From Pyrinomonadaceae bacterium MAG19_C2-C3 (GTDB lineage Bacteria; Acidobacteriota; Blastocatellia; Pyrinomonadales; Pyrinomonadaceae), in contig JANDLT010000033.1 in the NCBI GenBank assembly GCA_024330265.1, positions 1-55,488 of the forward strand: a DNA stretch of 55,488 bases. The letters are read 5' to 3'. The notes beneath the pieces are model-generated. The model made no database searches. It was given only the letters and a program-made list of their open reading frames with translations, and was not told the DNA's origin. Below are positions 44,652 to 52,845 of the stretch, piece after piece. The translations under genes and the position numbers were made by a program. Each line of letters starts with the position of its first letter. The first letter of the stretch is position 1.

Positions 44652-44968
44652 AGTGGTCAGTGGTCAGTGGTCAGTGGTCAGAAGCTGTTTGAAAAGTCCC
44701 GTTAGGGACGATTGACTTTAGCCCAGCGATTTATCGCTGGGTATAGATAAGTCTTTTGTTCCAGTCCCGTAGGGACGGCTGATTTCGTCGTAGGTTTCAG
44801 CCGTCCCTACGGGACTGGAAAACGAATGACCATGAGACCCAGCGATAAATCGCTGGGCTATTATCACCATGTCCCTACGGGACTATCGCATCGTATTTTT
44901 CAAACAGTTGCTCATTAGAAAACCCGAACGTCTTTCTACCGACCACTGACCACCGACTGCTGACTACT
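44652..44968. repeat. TGGTCAG heptamer arms surrounding element C
   Basis: Four TGGTCAG units (44654-44681) lie just after the receptor stop and a degenerate complementary array (CCACTGACCACCGACTGC, about 44942-44966) just before the next gene. Element C lies between the arms. No gene is present in this 339-bp gap. Confidence 0.8.
44685..44907. repeat. Multi-hairpin palindromic element C
   Basis: A 223-bp element with ends CTGTTTGAAAA / TTTTCAAACAG. Order: GTCCC/GGGAC hairpin (44696-44709); TTTAG plus CCCAGCGA/TCGCTGGG (44722-44741); a central 24-bp perfect stem (44759-44782 with 44797-44820); CCCAGCGA/TCGCTGGG plus CTATTA (44838-44863); GTCCCTACGGGAC (44871-44883). The plan matches A and B, but stems and ends are different. 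Confidence 0.9.
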
Positions 44969-44986
44969 CTCAAAGAGGTTTCAATC

Positions 44987-45436
44987 ATGTTGTGGATAAT
45001 TTTTGCTTTAGGTGCGGCGTTGTCGTGGGGCTTATATGGTCCGGCGTTACATCGCGGGCAGGTTCAACTCGGCAGTCCGTTACGCGCCTTATTGTGTGTC
45101 GGCGTGGCGTACTTTCTGATCGGGGTTTTAGTTCCAATCGTCGGTCTCTGGTATCAGGGAGAGCTAAACGGTTTTACGGTGAAAGGCTCGACTTCGGCGA
45201 CGCTTGGCGGAGTGTTGGGCGCGGCGGGCGCAGTGTGCATTATCTTCGCGTTCAAATCGGGCGGGCTGCCGACGTATGTGATGCCGCTCGTCTTCGCCGG
45301 TGCGCCGGTGGTCAATGTGCTTTTCTCGATGTGGTTGCATCCGCCGAAGACGGCTCCTAATCCGATGCTTTATGTCGGCATCATTCTGGCGTCGCTCGGC
45401 GCGGGTCTGGTGCTGTACTTCAAGCCGCAAGCTTGA
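44987..45436 (+). CDS. Small EamA/DMT-like membrane protein
   Basis: A 149-residue membrane protein with about five helices (LWIIFALGAALSWGLYGPAL, LLCVGVAYFLIGVLVPIVGL, LGGVLGAAGAVCIIFAF, YVMPLVFAGAPVVNVLFSMW, YVGIILASLGAGLVLYF). It looks like half of a drug/metabolite transporter: the GLYGP entry and the final glycine-rich helix are DMT-like, and half-size members work as dimers. The substrate is unknown. AAAGAGG about 9 nt before ATG 44987 supports the start. It stands alone between element C and a CGCAAAG cassette. Confidence 0.82.
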   Translation: MLWIIFALGAALSWGLYGPALHRGQVQLGSPLRALLCVGVAYFLIGVLVPIVGLWYQGELNGFTVKGSTSATLGGVLGAAGAVCIIFAFKSGGLPTYVMPLVFAGAPVVNVLFSMWLHPPKTAPNPMLYVGIILASLGAGLVLYFKPQA

Positions 45437-45488
45437 AGTATTTGCGTCCCGGATTCAGAGTTTTGGCGATAAGACGAAGGGCGGACTT

Positions 45489-45592
45489 TCCTTTGCGGTA
45501 CTTGGCGTCTTCTCTTTGCGAATCTTTGCGATACCAATTAAGGAGTAACGCAAAGGAGCGCAAAGATGGCAGTCGCAAAGGAGCGCAAAGAT
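45489..45592. repeat. CGCAAAG mirrored heptamer cassette, copy 5
   Basis: Four CTTTGCG-type words (one CTTGGCG) and four CGCAAAG words between the convergent membrane-protein and ABC-permease genes. It contains the same ATTAAGGAGTAACGC core as copy 4. An open frame starting in it at 45566 is antisense to the permease and is not a gene. Confidence 0.85.
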
Positions 45593-45639
45593 TTTCCCGC
45601 TTTCGAGCCATTACCGAAGTGCGATGGCTACATTGAAAA

Positions 45640-48600
45640 TCATTCTGCCCGTAGTGCCGGGAGCAAGGGTGAACGCAACGCCGTTATGGTCGCCAGCAAC
45701 GAAGCGATTAGTCCCGATCCCAATACCGCCAGTAACAGCAAACCCAGTGTGAGTGTCGGAAGCCGACCACCGCGCGTGAAGACGACAGGGGCGATTGCCA
45801 GCAGCGCGGAGAGTGTTCCGGTCGCCAGTCCCAACAGAAGCAGTAATAAATTTTCCGCGATTACCATCAAGGCGAAATGCGATTTGTTATAGCCGACGGC
45901 GCGTAGCAGAGCGAGTTCCCGTCTCCGCTCCAAAACGTTGCGAAGTAAGATTGCCGCCAGTCCTAGAGTTCCCAACACCAGCCCTAAGCCTCCGAGCATC
46001 TGGAAGGTTGAGATAAACGTGTTTTCAACTCGATGAAAATCCGCGAGGCGGTCGGAGGTTCGAGAAACATCGAAGCCGAAGTCGGTGAGTCGTTCTTCAA
46101 GTCGTGCGGTGAACGCATCCGATTCGCCGGACGTTGGCAGGTCAATCAAGAAAAAGCGATAGCCTTCTTGCTCCGGGAACAGGCGCAGGAAGTTCTTTTC
46201 CGACATCAGCAATTCTCCCTGAAGCACGCTATCGGAGAGCGCGCCGACAAGCTTTAGGCGAATCGCGCCTGCCCCGTCCTCTTGATTAAGAATGATCTGT
46301 TCGCCCAGTTTGCGATGCAGCACGTAGGTCATCGAATTAGCGTCGGCGATGACGGGTATGGTGTCGTCTTCTGCCTCACCGTTCAACAGCAACCACGGGT
46401 TTTCTTGCTCTTGCGATGTTCGCGCGAGCGAAGATTGAAACGTGAAGCGATTGCTGTTTATAAACTCGTCGGTCGGGGCGAGTATGCGCGGGTTGCGTGG
46501 TTGATAGAGGTTGAGACAACTTGCGTCATCGCCGGGTCGCACGCGAAATCTCGTGAAGCGAACACTTGATAACGCGGCGTCATATTCGTCCGCAATCAAA
46601 TTTAACGCTTCTCTGCCCTCCGCCGTGTTCGGGTCATGAACAATCGGGAGCAGTGATTCGGCGAATAGTGGAAACCCGCCGCTTCCTGATTTACGGTCTG
46701 AAGTCGAATGCGTTTCATCTCGTCTGAAGGCATTCACCGACACGATGATGAACGCGGCGGAAGCGATGAGCGCGATACAGAGAATGCTTCTGCCCGGACG
46801 ATGTGTGGCATTACGCAACCCTAGCCGCGCGATTGACCACCAGCCGCCGAATTGAATCTGCCTGACGCGACGACCGCGAAGCCATGCCGCTTGATAGCAG
46901 AGAAGCGCGACCAACACGAGCGTACCGCCGCCAAAGAATCCGGCGACCTGTCCAACCCAACCGAGCATTGCGACGAGCAAAAGAGAAACCCCAAGAAGGC
47001 TACACACGATACCAACATGCCACGCGGAGAAAAGTTTCACGCGCTTGAGCACGGAACGAGCGCGCGATGTCACCGACTGTGATGAGTGTTCATCGGGCGC
47101 ATTGGGGTTATTGATTATAACTCCCGTTAATAATCCGCGCGTCGAGCCGCCCGCCACTTTTCTTAACGTCCATGCGATACAACAAAGCGCGACGATTATT
47201 CCGCTCGCTCCGCCGAGTGCGAGAGAGAAGGGAGAAGCATGTAGTGTCAGCGTTGTGGTTCCGACCGCCCCGACCCACCACGTTCGCAGCCCGTGCATAA
47301 TCAATGCGCCGTACACAAGCGCGCCCGCGAGTCCGACAAGTGTGCCGAGGATTGAGAGGATGATTCCTTCCGCTAAAAACAACGTGCGAATCTTTCCGGC
47401 GGAAAAACCGATAGCCTGTAAAATTCCTATCTCGCGCAATCGCTGTTCGATGCCGAGTTTGAAGAAGAGTGCGGCTAACAGGAGCGCGGATGCGACGAGG
47501 AAGAAGCTGAAGTAGAGAAAGTATTCGCCGAAGTCGGTCGCTCCGCGCGAGGCTTGTAACCCTTCAGCTCGTGCCGGATAGATGTTGAAGCCCGTAGCCG
47601 AAGGGTCAAGCGCGGCTCGTAAATTTTCACGGTATGCAACAAGCGACGCTTGAAGTTGTGTGGCACTGTTCGTAAGTGGGTGGGTCAATCCGAGGGGATA
47701 GTCAGAACCGCCTGCGGTAGCGGGCGGGTTCTTCGTGGAGCCACACCCGCCCGCTACCGCAGGCGGTTCTGACATCTCTGAAGGAATGATGCGTAACGAA
47801 GTGAGTTTGCCGAAGCGCGATTGCCAAAGCTCTTGCCCTACGGTGAGTGGAACGAAGGCTTTCGGTGTCGTGCGAAACTTGTCCCAGTAGTCTTCATCAA
47901 CGGGTCGAATGCGTTTGAGGTCAACCGGAAAAGGCGGGTTCCAATCGGCAACGCTTTCTGATCCGGTGATGCCCGGATACTCCGGGACTAAATCTCTGTC
48001 GGCAGCCGCACCCGTAATCGGCACGACGCCCGCCACTTGAAACTGCGCGCTCTTTGTTTCGAGGCGACCGTCTTCTTGCCAGAGATAGTATTCGAGTGTC
48101 ACCGCGTCGCCGAATCGAACACCCAAGTCACCTGCCGTCCAATCATTAAGGATGATAGGAGCAAGCGAGGACGATTGTTGCGCGGAAGCATCCTTAACGT
48201 CATCGGATTCTTTATCGGATTTATCAGGTCGCAACTCATCAAAGCTTTCGTCATCCACCGCAGTCACGACCGAGTACGGAACTTCGCGCTCGCCAAATCG
48301 AATTGCATTCGCAAGGTAAGTGAGAATTGACGCCGAACGCATTCCAAGCTTGCCCGCCGTCTCGCGGGCTGTTTGCGCGAGTGAATCGCCAACGAGCGCA
48401 CTATCGCTTTCGAGCGCAATCTGATTTTGCGATTCCAGTGTGCGCAACTTGATGCCGAGGTCTTCGAGCGCAAACTTATCTTGCAGAATTCTTTTGAGAT
48501 GTTCCACCTTCGTCCGGCTAACCGCTTCACTGCTCCGATTATCAAATCGCTTTTCAGAAACCAGAATCGTGTTGATTTTGCCTTCTTGCGCTAACTCACG

Positions 48601-49242
48601 CTGCAATAAACCTAGCGGCACAAAGACGCAATGGACGGATGTTTGTTGTGGGCGAAGTGAGAACTCGCCGAGCGCGGAAGCGGGAAGATGTTCGCGTGCG
48701 GACAAACGTAATGTGCGTCCTACATCATCCTTGCGACCATGCAAAGATTCGACGGGAATCACGGAAGGCTTTTCAATTCTCAACAGCACCGAATCTCCCG
48801 CCCTGATTCCCAACTCATCGGCAAGATTCTCCCCCACCGCCACATCACGCCCGCCAAGCACAACCGCCTCATCCGTTCGTTCGTGGAACTTCCAAAACCG
48901 TTCGTCCACCCCATAAACCTGCACGCTGTTCGCACGCCGTCCGCTCTCTTCATGCGTCACGCTTCCATCAAGCGCGATCAACCCACAAGCCTCACCAAAC
49001 TCGTTCGCGGCAAACCCGTCATGCGCTTGAAGATCGGCGGCAAGTTGTTCACGAAAAAACCCTTCCGCAGAGATCGCATAATCCGCCCGACCAAGACGAA
49101 GCAGAACCGTATCGCGCAAACTCGCCCGCACCGAATCGCCCACCAGCAACGCTCCGGCAAGCACCGCGACCGCGACCGCGACTCCGACCACAACAGCCAG
49201 ATTCGTCCGCCAGTAATAGATGAGACTACGTTTGAGAAGCAT
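45640..49242 (-). CDS. Giant FtsX-type ABC transporter permease
   Basis: A 1200-residue permease of the LolC/MacB/FtsX superfamily with duplicated architecture: an N-terminal helix (about 15-36), a large periplasmic domain (about 40-565), an FtsX block (about 570-660, FGEYFLYFSFFLVASALLLA), two or more middle helices (about 720-800), a second periplasmic domain (about 830-1060), and a final FtsX block (about 1065-1195, ISTFQMLGGLGLVLGTLGLA). Such permeases work with a LolD-like ATPase, found immediately upstream, and usually move lipids or lipoproteins within the envelope by mechanotransmission rather than through a channel. A 73-bp palindrome (47701-47773) is translated in frame as SEPPAVAGG...NPPATAGGSD in the first periplasmic domain. 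No ribosome binding site is visible, so coupling to the ATPase gene is likely. Confidence 0.9.
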   Translation of the reverse strand: MLLKRSLIYYWRTNLAVVVGVAVAVAVLAGALLVGDSVRASLRDTVLLRLGRADYAISAEGFFREQLAADLQAHDGFAANEFGEACGLIALDGSVTHEESGRRANSVQVYGVDERFWKFHERTDEAVVLGGRDVAVGENLADELGIRAGDSVLLRIEKPSVIPVESLHGRKDDVGRTLRLSAREHLPASALGEFSLRPQQTSVHCVFVPLGLLQRELAQEGKINTILVSEKRFDNRSSEAVSRTKVEHLKRILQDKFALEDLGIKLRTLESQNQIALESDSALVGDSLAQTARETAGKLGMRSASILTYLANAIRFGEREVPYSVVTAVDDESFDELRPDKSDKESDDVKDASAQQSSSLAPIILNDWTAGDLGVRFGDAVTLEYYLWQEDGRLETKSAQFQVAGVVPITGAAADRDLVPEYPGITGSESVADWNPPFPVDLKRIRPVDEDYWDKFRTTPKAFVPLTVGQELWQSRFGKLTSLRIIPSEMSEPPAVAGGCGSTKNPPATAGGSDYPLGLTHPLTNSATQLQASLVAYRENLRAALDPSATGFNIYPARAEGLQASRGATDFGEYFLYFSFFLVASALLLAALFFKLGIEQRLREIGILQAIGFSAGKIRTLFLAEGIILSILGTLVGLAGALVYGALIMHGLRTWWVGAVGTTTLTLHASPFSLALGGASGIIVALCCIAWTLRKVAGGSTRGLLTGVIINNPNAPDEHSSQSVTSRARSVLKRVKLFSAWHVGIVCSLLGVSLLLVAMLGWVGQVAGFFGGGTLVLVALLCYQAAWLRGRRVRQIQFGGWWSIARLGLRNATHRPGRSILCIALIASAAFIIVSVNAFRRDETHSTSDRKSGSGGFPLFAESLLPIVHDPNTAEGREALNLIADEYDAALSSVRFTRFRVRPGDDASCLNLYQPRNPRILAPTDEFINSNRFTFQSSLARTSQEQENPWLLLNGEAEDDTIPVIADANSMTYVLHRKLGEQIILNQEDGAGAIRLKLVGALSDSVLQGELLMSEKNFLRLFPEQEGYRFFLIDLPTSGESDAFTARLEERLTDFGFDVSRTSDRLADFHRVENTFISTFQMLGGLGLVLGTLGLAAILLRNVLERRRELALLRAVGYNKSHFALMVIAENLLLLLLGLATGTLSALLAIAPVVFTRGGRLPTLTLGLLLLAVLGSGLIASLLATITALRSPLLPALRAE
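47701..47773. repeat. Palindromic element inside the permease coding sequence
   Basis: Two perfect 29-bp arms (47701-47729 and 47745-47773; core CGGTAGCGGGCGGGT and complement) around a 15-nt loop. On the minus strand it adds about 24 residues (PPAVAGG and PPATAGG) without breaking the frame, in the manner of Rickettsia palindromic elements. Confidence 0.9.
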
Positions 49243-49256
49243 GAAGGAATTGATTC

Positions 49257-49315
49257 ATTGATTCATCGGTTCATTGATTCAATGACTGAATGAGTCAATG
49301 AACCGATGAATCAAT
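49257..49315. repeat. 21-bp perfect inverted repeat overlapping the ATPase stop codon
   Basis: Two exact 21-bp arms (49257-49277 and 49295-49315; core TTCATCGGTTCATTG) around a 17-nt loop. The outer arm encodes the last residues (IDSSVH) and TGA of the ATPase. The same 21 bp recurs once at 52801-52821. It could form a hairpin in the operon mRNA. Confidence 0.85.
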
Positions 49316-49978
49316 CTTTCTGAGTTGTTGCTCGACCATCTCAAACCGCACGGGAAAGCGCGCGGCTAGTTCCGCGCTGTGTGTGACGACGATGAGAATT
49401 GTTTCCTGTTGCTTATGCAGATCAAGCAGAAGCGAAGCGACGGTTTCGGCTGAGGCGTGATCGAGATTGCCGGTCGGCTCGTCGCATAATAGTAGAAGCG
49501 GTTTCATAATCAGTGCGCGGGCGAGGGCGACACGTTGACGTTCGCCGCCGGAGAGTTCGGCGGGTCGGTGGTTGATGCGCCCTGCGAGTCCGACGTGATC
49601 GAGTAACGCACGCGCTCGTTGGGGAGCGTCGCGGGTGTCGGATTTGGCGACGAGTGTTGGCGTCAGCACGTTTTCGATGACGGAGCATTGCGGAAGCAAA
49701 CAGTGGTCTTGAAAGATAAAACCGATTTGGCGATTTCTGAACGCGGCGAGTTCTTTCGGTTTGAGTTGGAAAGGATTTTGATCGTCGAGCGTGACGCTTC
49801 CAGAGGTCGGCGGCTCCAGCGCGCCGAGGATGTAGAGCAACGTGCTTTTGCCGCTACCTGATGGTCCCATTATTGCCAATGCATCGCCGCGTGATAGTGA
49901 AAGCGAAACATCGGTAAGAATTGAAAGTGATCCTTTCGGAATCAGATATTCTTTCGAGAGATTGACGACTTCCAGCAA
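49295..49978 (-). CDS. LolD/MacB-type ABC transporter ATPase
   Basis: A 227-residue ATPase with all motifs: Walker A GPSGSGKST (about 38-46), Q-loop FIFQDH, signature LSGGERQ, Walker B LLLLCDEPTG and H-loop VTHS. The family powers FtsX-type permeases, and the partner permease lies 52 bp downstream on the same strand. The TTG start at 49978 is supported by GGAGG at 49993-49989 and by the family N-terminus (LEVVNLSKEY). The last six codons are formed by a 21-bp inverted repeat. It follows the glycosyltransferase gene by 38 bp and is probably in the same transcript. Confidence 0.93.
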   Translation of the reverse strand: MLEVVNLSKEYLIPKGSLSILTDVSLSLSRGDALAIMGPSGSGKSTLLYILGALEPPTSGSVTLDDQNPFQLKPKELAAFRNRQIGFIFQDHCLLPQCSVIENVLTPTLVAKSDTRDAPQRARALLDHVGLAGRINHRPAELSGGERQRVALARALIMKPLLLLCDEPTGNLDHASAETVASLLLDLHKQQETILIVVTHSAELAARFPVRFEMVEQQLRKIDSSVH

Positions 49979-50016
49979 GCTTCGGATACCTCCAAATTTT
50001 CTTCACATTCAATGCT

Positions 50017-51357
50017 TCAAGCAGCACCGACACGCCTATCGCTGTGGTGCGTGTCTTTTGTGATGTCTAAAAGATTCTCATAAACGCCGAGAGTGCATTC
50101 AGCCATTTGCGCCACGCCGTAATGCTCGCGGACTCCGTGGTAGCCATTGCGACCTAACTCTCCGGCGAGTGCGGGGTTCTTCCAAAAATTGAAAATCTTC
50201 TCTGCCAAATCGTCAGTGTCATCGGGTTCGACCAACAGCCCGCCCTGTGTGCGCCGGATTATTTCTGTGAACGCGCCGCGTCGTGGTTGGATGACCGGCA
50301 CGCCACACGCCATCGCTTCAAGCAGAAACATTCCCTTTGGCTCGTCGTAAGTCGCAGGCACCGAGAGCACGTCCAGATTCCGCAAGAATGCGATCTTCTC
50401 TTCACGACTTAGTACGCCCCGGTAGTGAAACTCCGCTTCAAGCCCCGCTTCTTTCATTTCCCGTTCGACTCCCGCGAGATAACTTTTATGCTCAGGTGCG
50501 AGATAACCCGCGACTTCGAGACGCGCGGGCGGAAAGTCATCGCGCTTACGCAATCGCCGGTAAGCTTTGGCGAGTACATGCAAGCCTTTCTCCGGTGCGA
50601 CTCTGGCGAAGTAGCCGATGGTGAATGGTTGATTGCGATGTTCTTCGGAACGCTCGACTGCTTCATATCCTTGGAGGTTGATGCCTAAAGGCACGACGCG
50701 AATTTTATGTTCGGGGATACCGAGATAACCGCGCATAAAACCCGCGTAGTAATCACTAACGGCGATGAATGCGTCAATGTGTTTGACGTTTTTGCGAATC
50801 AGTTCAAGCGTCGCGTTGCGGTAGGGTTCGCCTAAATTTTCGATGAATAAATCTTCGCCTTGCAGAGTACAGCAGACGGGTTTTCCCAGTGCTTGCTTGA
50901 GCGGCGCGGCGAGTCCAATCAGCAAAGAGTTCGGCAGATTGATGATGTCGGGCGGCTGTTCGTGACGCAGCCAGTCAATCATCTTCGACAACTCTTTGCG
51001 CTGAAATCCGTCCTCGCCTTTAAGCATTGAGACGGTGAGTTCGCCGAGCATTTTCGGGTTGGTCGGAATCGAGCGACGCGACGCCTGTCGTAATGCGAAC
51101 CGCGAATCCCAGAGCCGATCAAGCAGAAGTGGCGTCTTGCGGAAAAACGCGGAGTGTTGTTGCAGATAGACGCTGATGCCGCCGAAGAAGATTTTTCGTT
51201 GACTCACATTCGGCTCGTCCGTCAGCGTCGGAGTGTAGAGCGGCAGCAACATAACATCGTGTTTGCGCCTCATCAATTCCGTCGCCAACGCATTGTCGCG
51301 CAAGCAACTGCCGCAGTACATCCCTGCGGCTCCGGCGGTGATGTAGAGAATCTTCAT
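50017..51357 (-). CDS. GT4-family glycosyltransferase
   Basis: A 446-residue GT-B glycosyltransferase of family 4. The N-terminal Rossmann half begins MKILYITAGAAGMYCGSCLR. The C-terminal half holds FTIGYFARVAPEKGLHVLAK and the donor-site E-x7-E stretch EPKGMFLLEAMACGVPVIQP (about 345-364), as in retaining enzymes using NDP-sugars. Acceptor and sugar are unknown. No membrane helix is seen, so it acts in the cytoplasm or at the inner leaflet. Start ATG 51357 is chosen over the longer open frame (to 51657), which overlaps the upstream gene; GGAGAG lies just before it. It lies 10 bp after the acyl-reductase gene, so the two are surely co-transcribed. Confidence 0.92.
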   Translation of the reverse strand: MKILYITAGAAGMYCGSCLRDNALATELMRRKHDVMLLPLYTPTLTDEPNVSQRKIFFGGISVYLQQHSAFFRKTPLLLDRLWDSRFALRQASRRSIPTNPKMLGELTVSMLKGEDGFQRKELSKMIDWLRHEQPPDIINLPNSLLIGLAAPLKQALGKPVCCTLQGEDLFIENLGEPYRNATLELIRKNVKHIDAFIAVSDYYAGFMRGYLGIPEHKIRVVPLGINLQGYEAVERSEEHRNQPFTIGYFARVAPEKGLHVLAKAYRRLRKRDDFPPARLEVAGYLAPEHKSYLAGVEREMKEAGLEAEFHYRGVLSREEKIAFLRNLDVLSVPATYDEPKGMFLLEAMACGVPVIQPRRGAFTEIIRRTQGGLLVEPDDTDDLAEKIFNFWKNPALAGELGRNGYHGVREHYGVAQMAECTLGVYENLLDITKDTHHSDRRVGAA

Positions 51358-51367
51358 CTCTCCAATC

Positions 51368-52786
51368 TCAGACTTGTTGAAACGCCCGGCGCGCGTAAAG
51401 GTGATCGAATAGATTGCCCTCGTGCGGCTGGTTCCAACTGATGACGTTGGTCGGAATGGCACCAAGATTGAGCCGATCAACGTGGGGTGAGGAGACGAGA
51501 CGGCGAACCAACTTTGAATCGGAAGTAATCGCCGTGACGACGAGACTTGCGCCGAGCGCGTCAGGAATCGCGTCCTGCTCGACTTCGACAACGCTCGCAA
51601 ACGGAAAGAGAAATTCACGATTCGCCAATGGATGACTCGCTTCATTGCAAAGCACAATCGTCGGCAGTAAATACGAACTGTTCCGCCACTTCACCAACCG
51701 ATTGCCATCGCGGTACGAAGCCGTCACATCACGCGCTCCCGATTGCATTAACGCGGTATCAATGTTTTGAGAGATGCTTTCCGCGATGCGGGCGTTGGCG
51801 AACGGAGCGAGTTGCGCGTGGTCGTCTTCGGCGGCGCGCGGCGTGATTTGCGCTAATCGTACCGCTAACGCTTCGGCGATTTCTCTTCCATGCGACGGCA
51901 CCCAAATTCCCGAAGCGTTGATGCACGACCGCCCTCCGTTCTCGACGATTGAAGCGATCATCACGTCAAGATACTTTTCCCACTCGCCGATGCAATCTTC
52001 GCCGATGACGATTTTGCTGTAACCGGGACCATGAACTTCGATGCGTCCGTCGTCTTTCCACACGCCGGTCGAAGCCGTATCGCCGAAGATCATGCCGCGC
52101 CCGCAACCGCGTAGAATCTCGCCCGCGCCCGCGTGATCGGTCGGGTAAAAGCTGAACGCTTCACGCGGCGCACCGGCACGAATCAGAGCCTGAATGATGC
52201 GATACGGCGTCCATGGCTCGGCACCGCCCGGCTTCAGGACGAGCGGGATTTTCAACCCCACCGCCGGAACCCACAACGAATGCACGCCCGGCGAATTACT
52301 TGGCAGCACGACACCGAGCGACTGCGTTCGCGGAAAGAAACTTAACGCCTGCCCTTCGATTTCTCCGAATCCTTTATCCAAAATCTGAACATCAAGATTG
52401 CGTGTGAGACCGTCGAGAACATGCTTCATCTCTGCCAGCACGCCGCGAATCTTTCGCATGTTGTTTCGCACGAGTACATGCGGCAAGCCCGTCGTCGCCG
52501 ACACCTGCCGGACGTAATCCTCCGGCATCTGTAAGTCGTCTCCCACCGCAAGCGCATCATTCATGAAAGACTCTGCGGCACAGGAGCAAATCTCTAACAG
52601 TTCGGCGCACGAAAATTTTGACAACGCTTCTCTTCCCGTTTCTTGGTCGAGTAGGTCGCGCCGTATGAGTCCGCCGTTAGCCTGACTAATCTCGACGAAC
52701 ACTTCGCCCATCCCGTGGTGCGGCACTCGCACCACATCAAGGCTTTTGTACGGCTCGCCTTTGCGGAGTAGAGGTATATGAAGCAT
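51368..52786 (-). CDS. Acyl-CoA/acyl-protein reductase (LuxC/ALDH-like)
   Basis: A 472-residue aldehyde-dehydrogenase-fold protein closest in style to LuxC acyl reductases. Visible elements: PSNSPG with the oxyanion Asn (N164), LKPGGAEPWTP with the cofactor Lys (K185), and NGGRSCINASGIWVP with probable catalytic Cys288. LuxC reduces an acyl thioester to a fatty aldehyde using NADPH; here the partner next door is a LuxE/PaaK-like acyl-activating enzyme, so aldehyde formation from an activated acyl group is a fair inference. No luciferase genes are present, so bioluminescence is not implied. The start at ATG 52786 has no clear ribosome binding site. Confidence 0.85.
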   Translation of the reverse strand: MLHIPLLRKGEPYKSLDVVRVPHHGMGEVFVEISQANGGLIRRDLLDQETGREALSKFSCAELLEICSCAAESFMNDALAVGDDLQMPEDYVRQVSATTGLPHVLVRNNMRKIRGVLAEMKHVLDGLTRNLDVQILDKGFGEIEGQALSFFPRTQSLGVVLPSNSPGVHSLWVPAVGLKIPLVLKPGGAEPWTPYRIIQALIRAGAPREAFSFYPTDHAGAGEILRGCGRGMIFGDTASTGVWKDDGRIEVHGPGYSKIVIGEDCIGEWEKYLDVMIASIVENGGRSCINASGIWVPSHGREIAEALAVRLAQITPRAAEDDHAQLAPFANARIAESISQNIDTALMQSGARDVTASYRDGNRLVKWRNSSYLLPTIVLCNEASHPLANREFLFPFASVVEVEQDAIPDALGASLVVTAITSDSKLVRRLVSSPHVDRLNLGAIPTNVISWNQPHEGNLFDHLYARRAFQQV

Positions 52787-52800
52787 AAATCTATTGTCTC

Positions 52801-52821
52801 ATTGATTCATCGGTTCATTGA
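52801..52821. repeat. Second copy of the 21-bp operon repeat
   Basis: Identical to 49257-49277, placed in the 59-bp gap between the LuxE-like and LuxC-like genes. An imperfect complement (TCAATGAGTCAAT) follows directly. Confidence 0.85.
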
Positions 52822-52845
52822 GTCAATGAGTCAATAAACTAATTC

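Noticed and set aside
51358..51657. N-terminal extension of the glycosyltransferase
   Set aside because: It overlaps the acyl-reductase gene by 290 bp and lacks homology; the GT4 fold begins at ATG 51357 with a good ribosome binding site.
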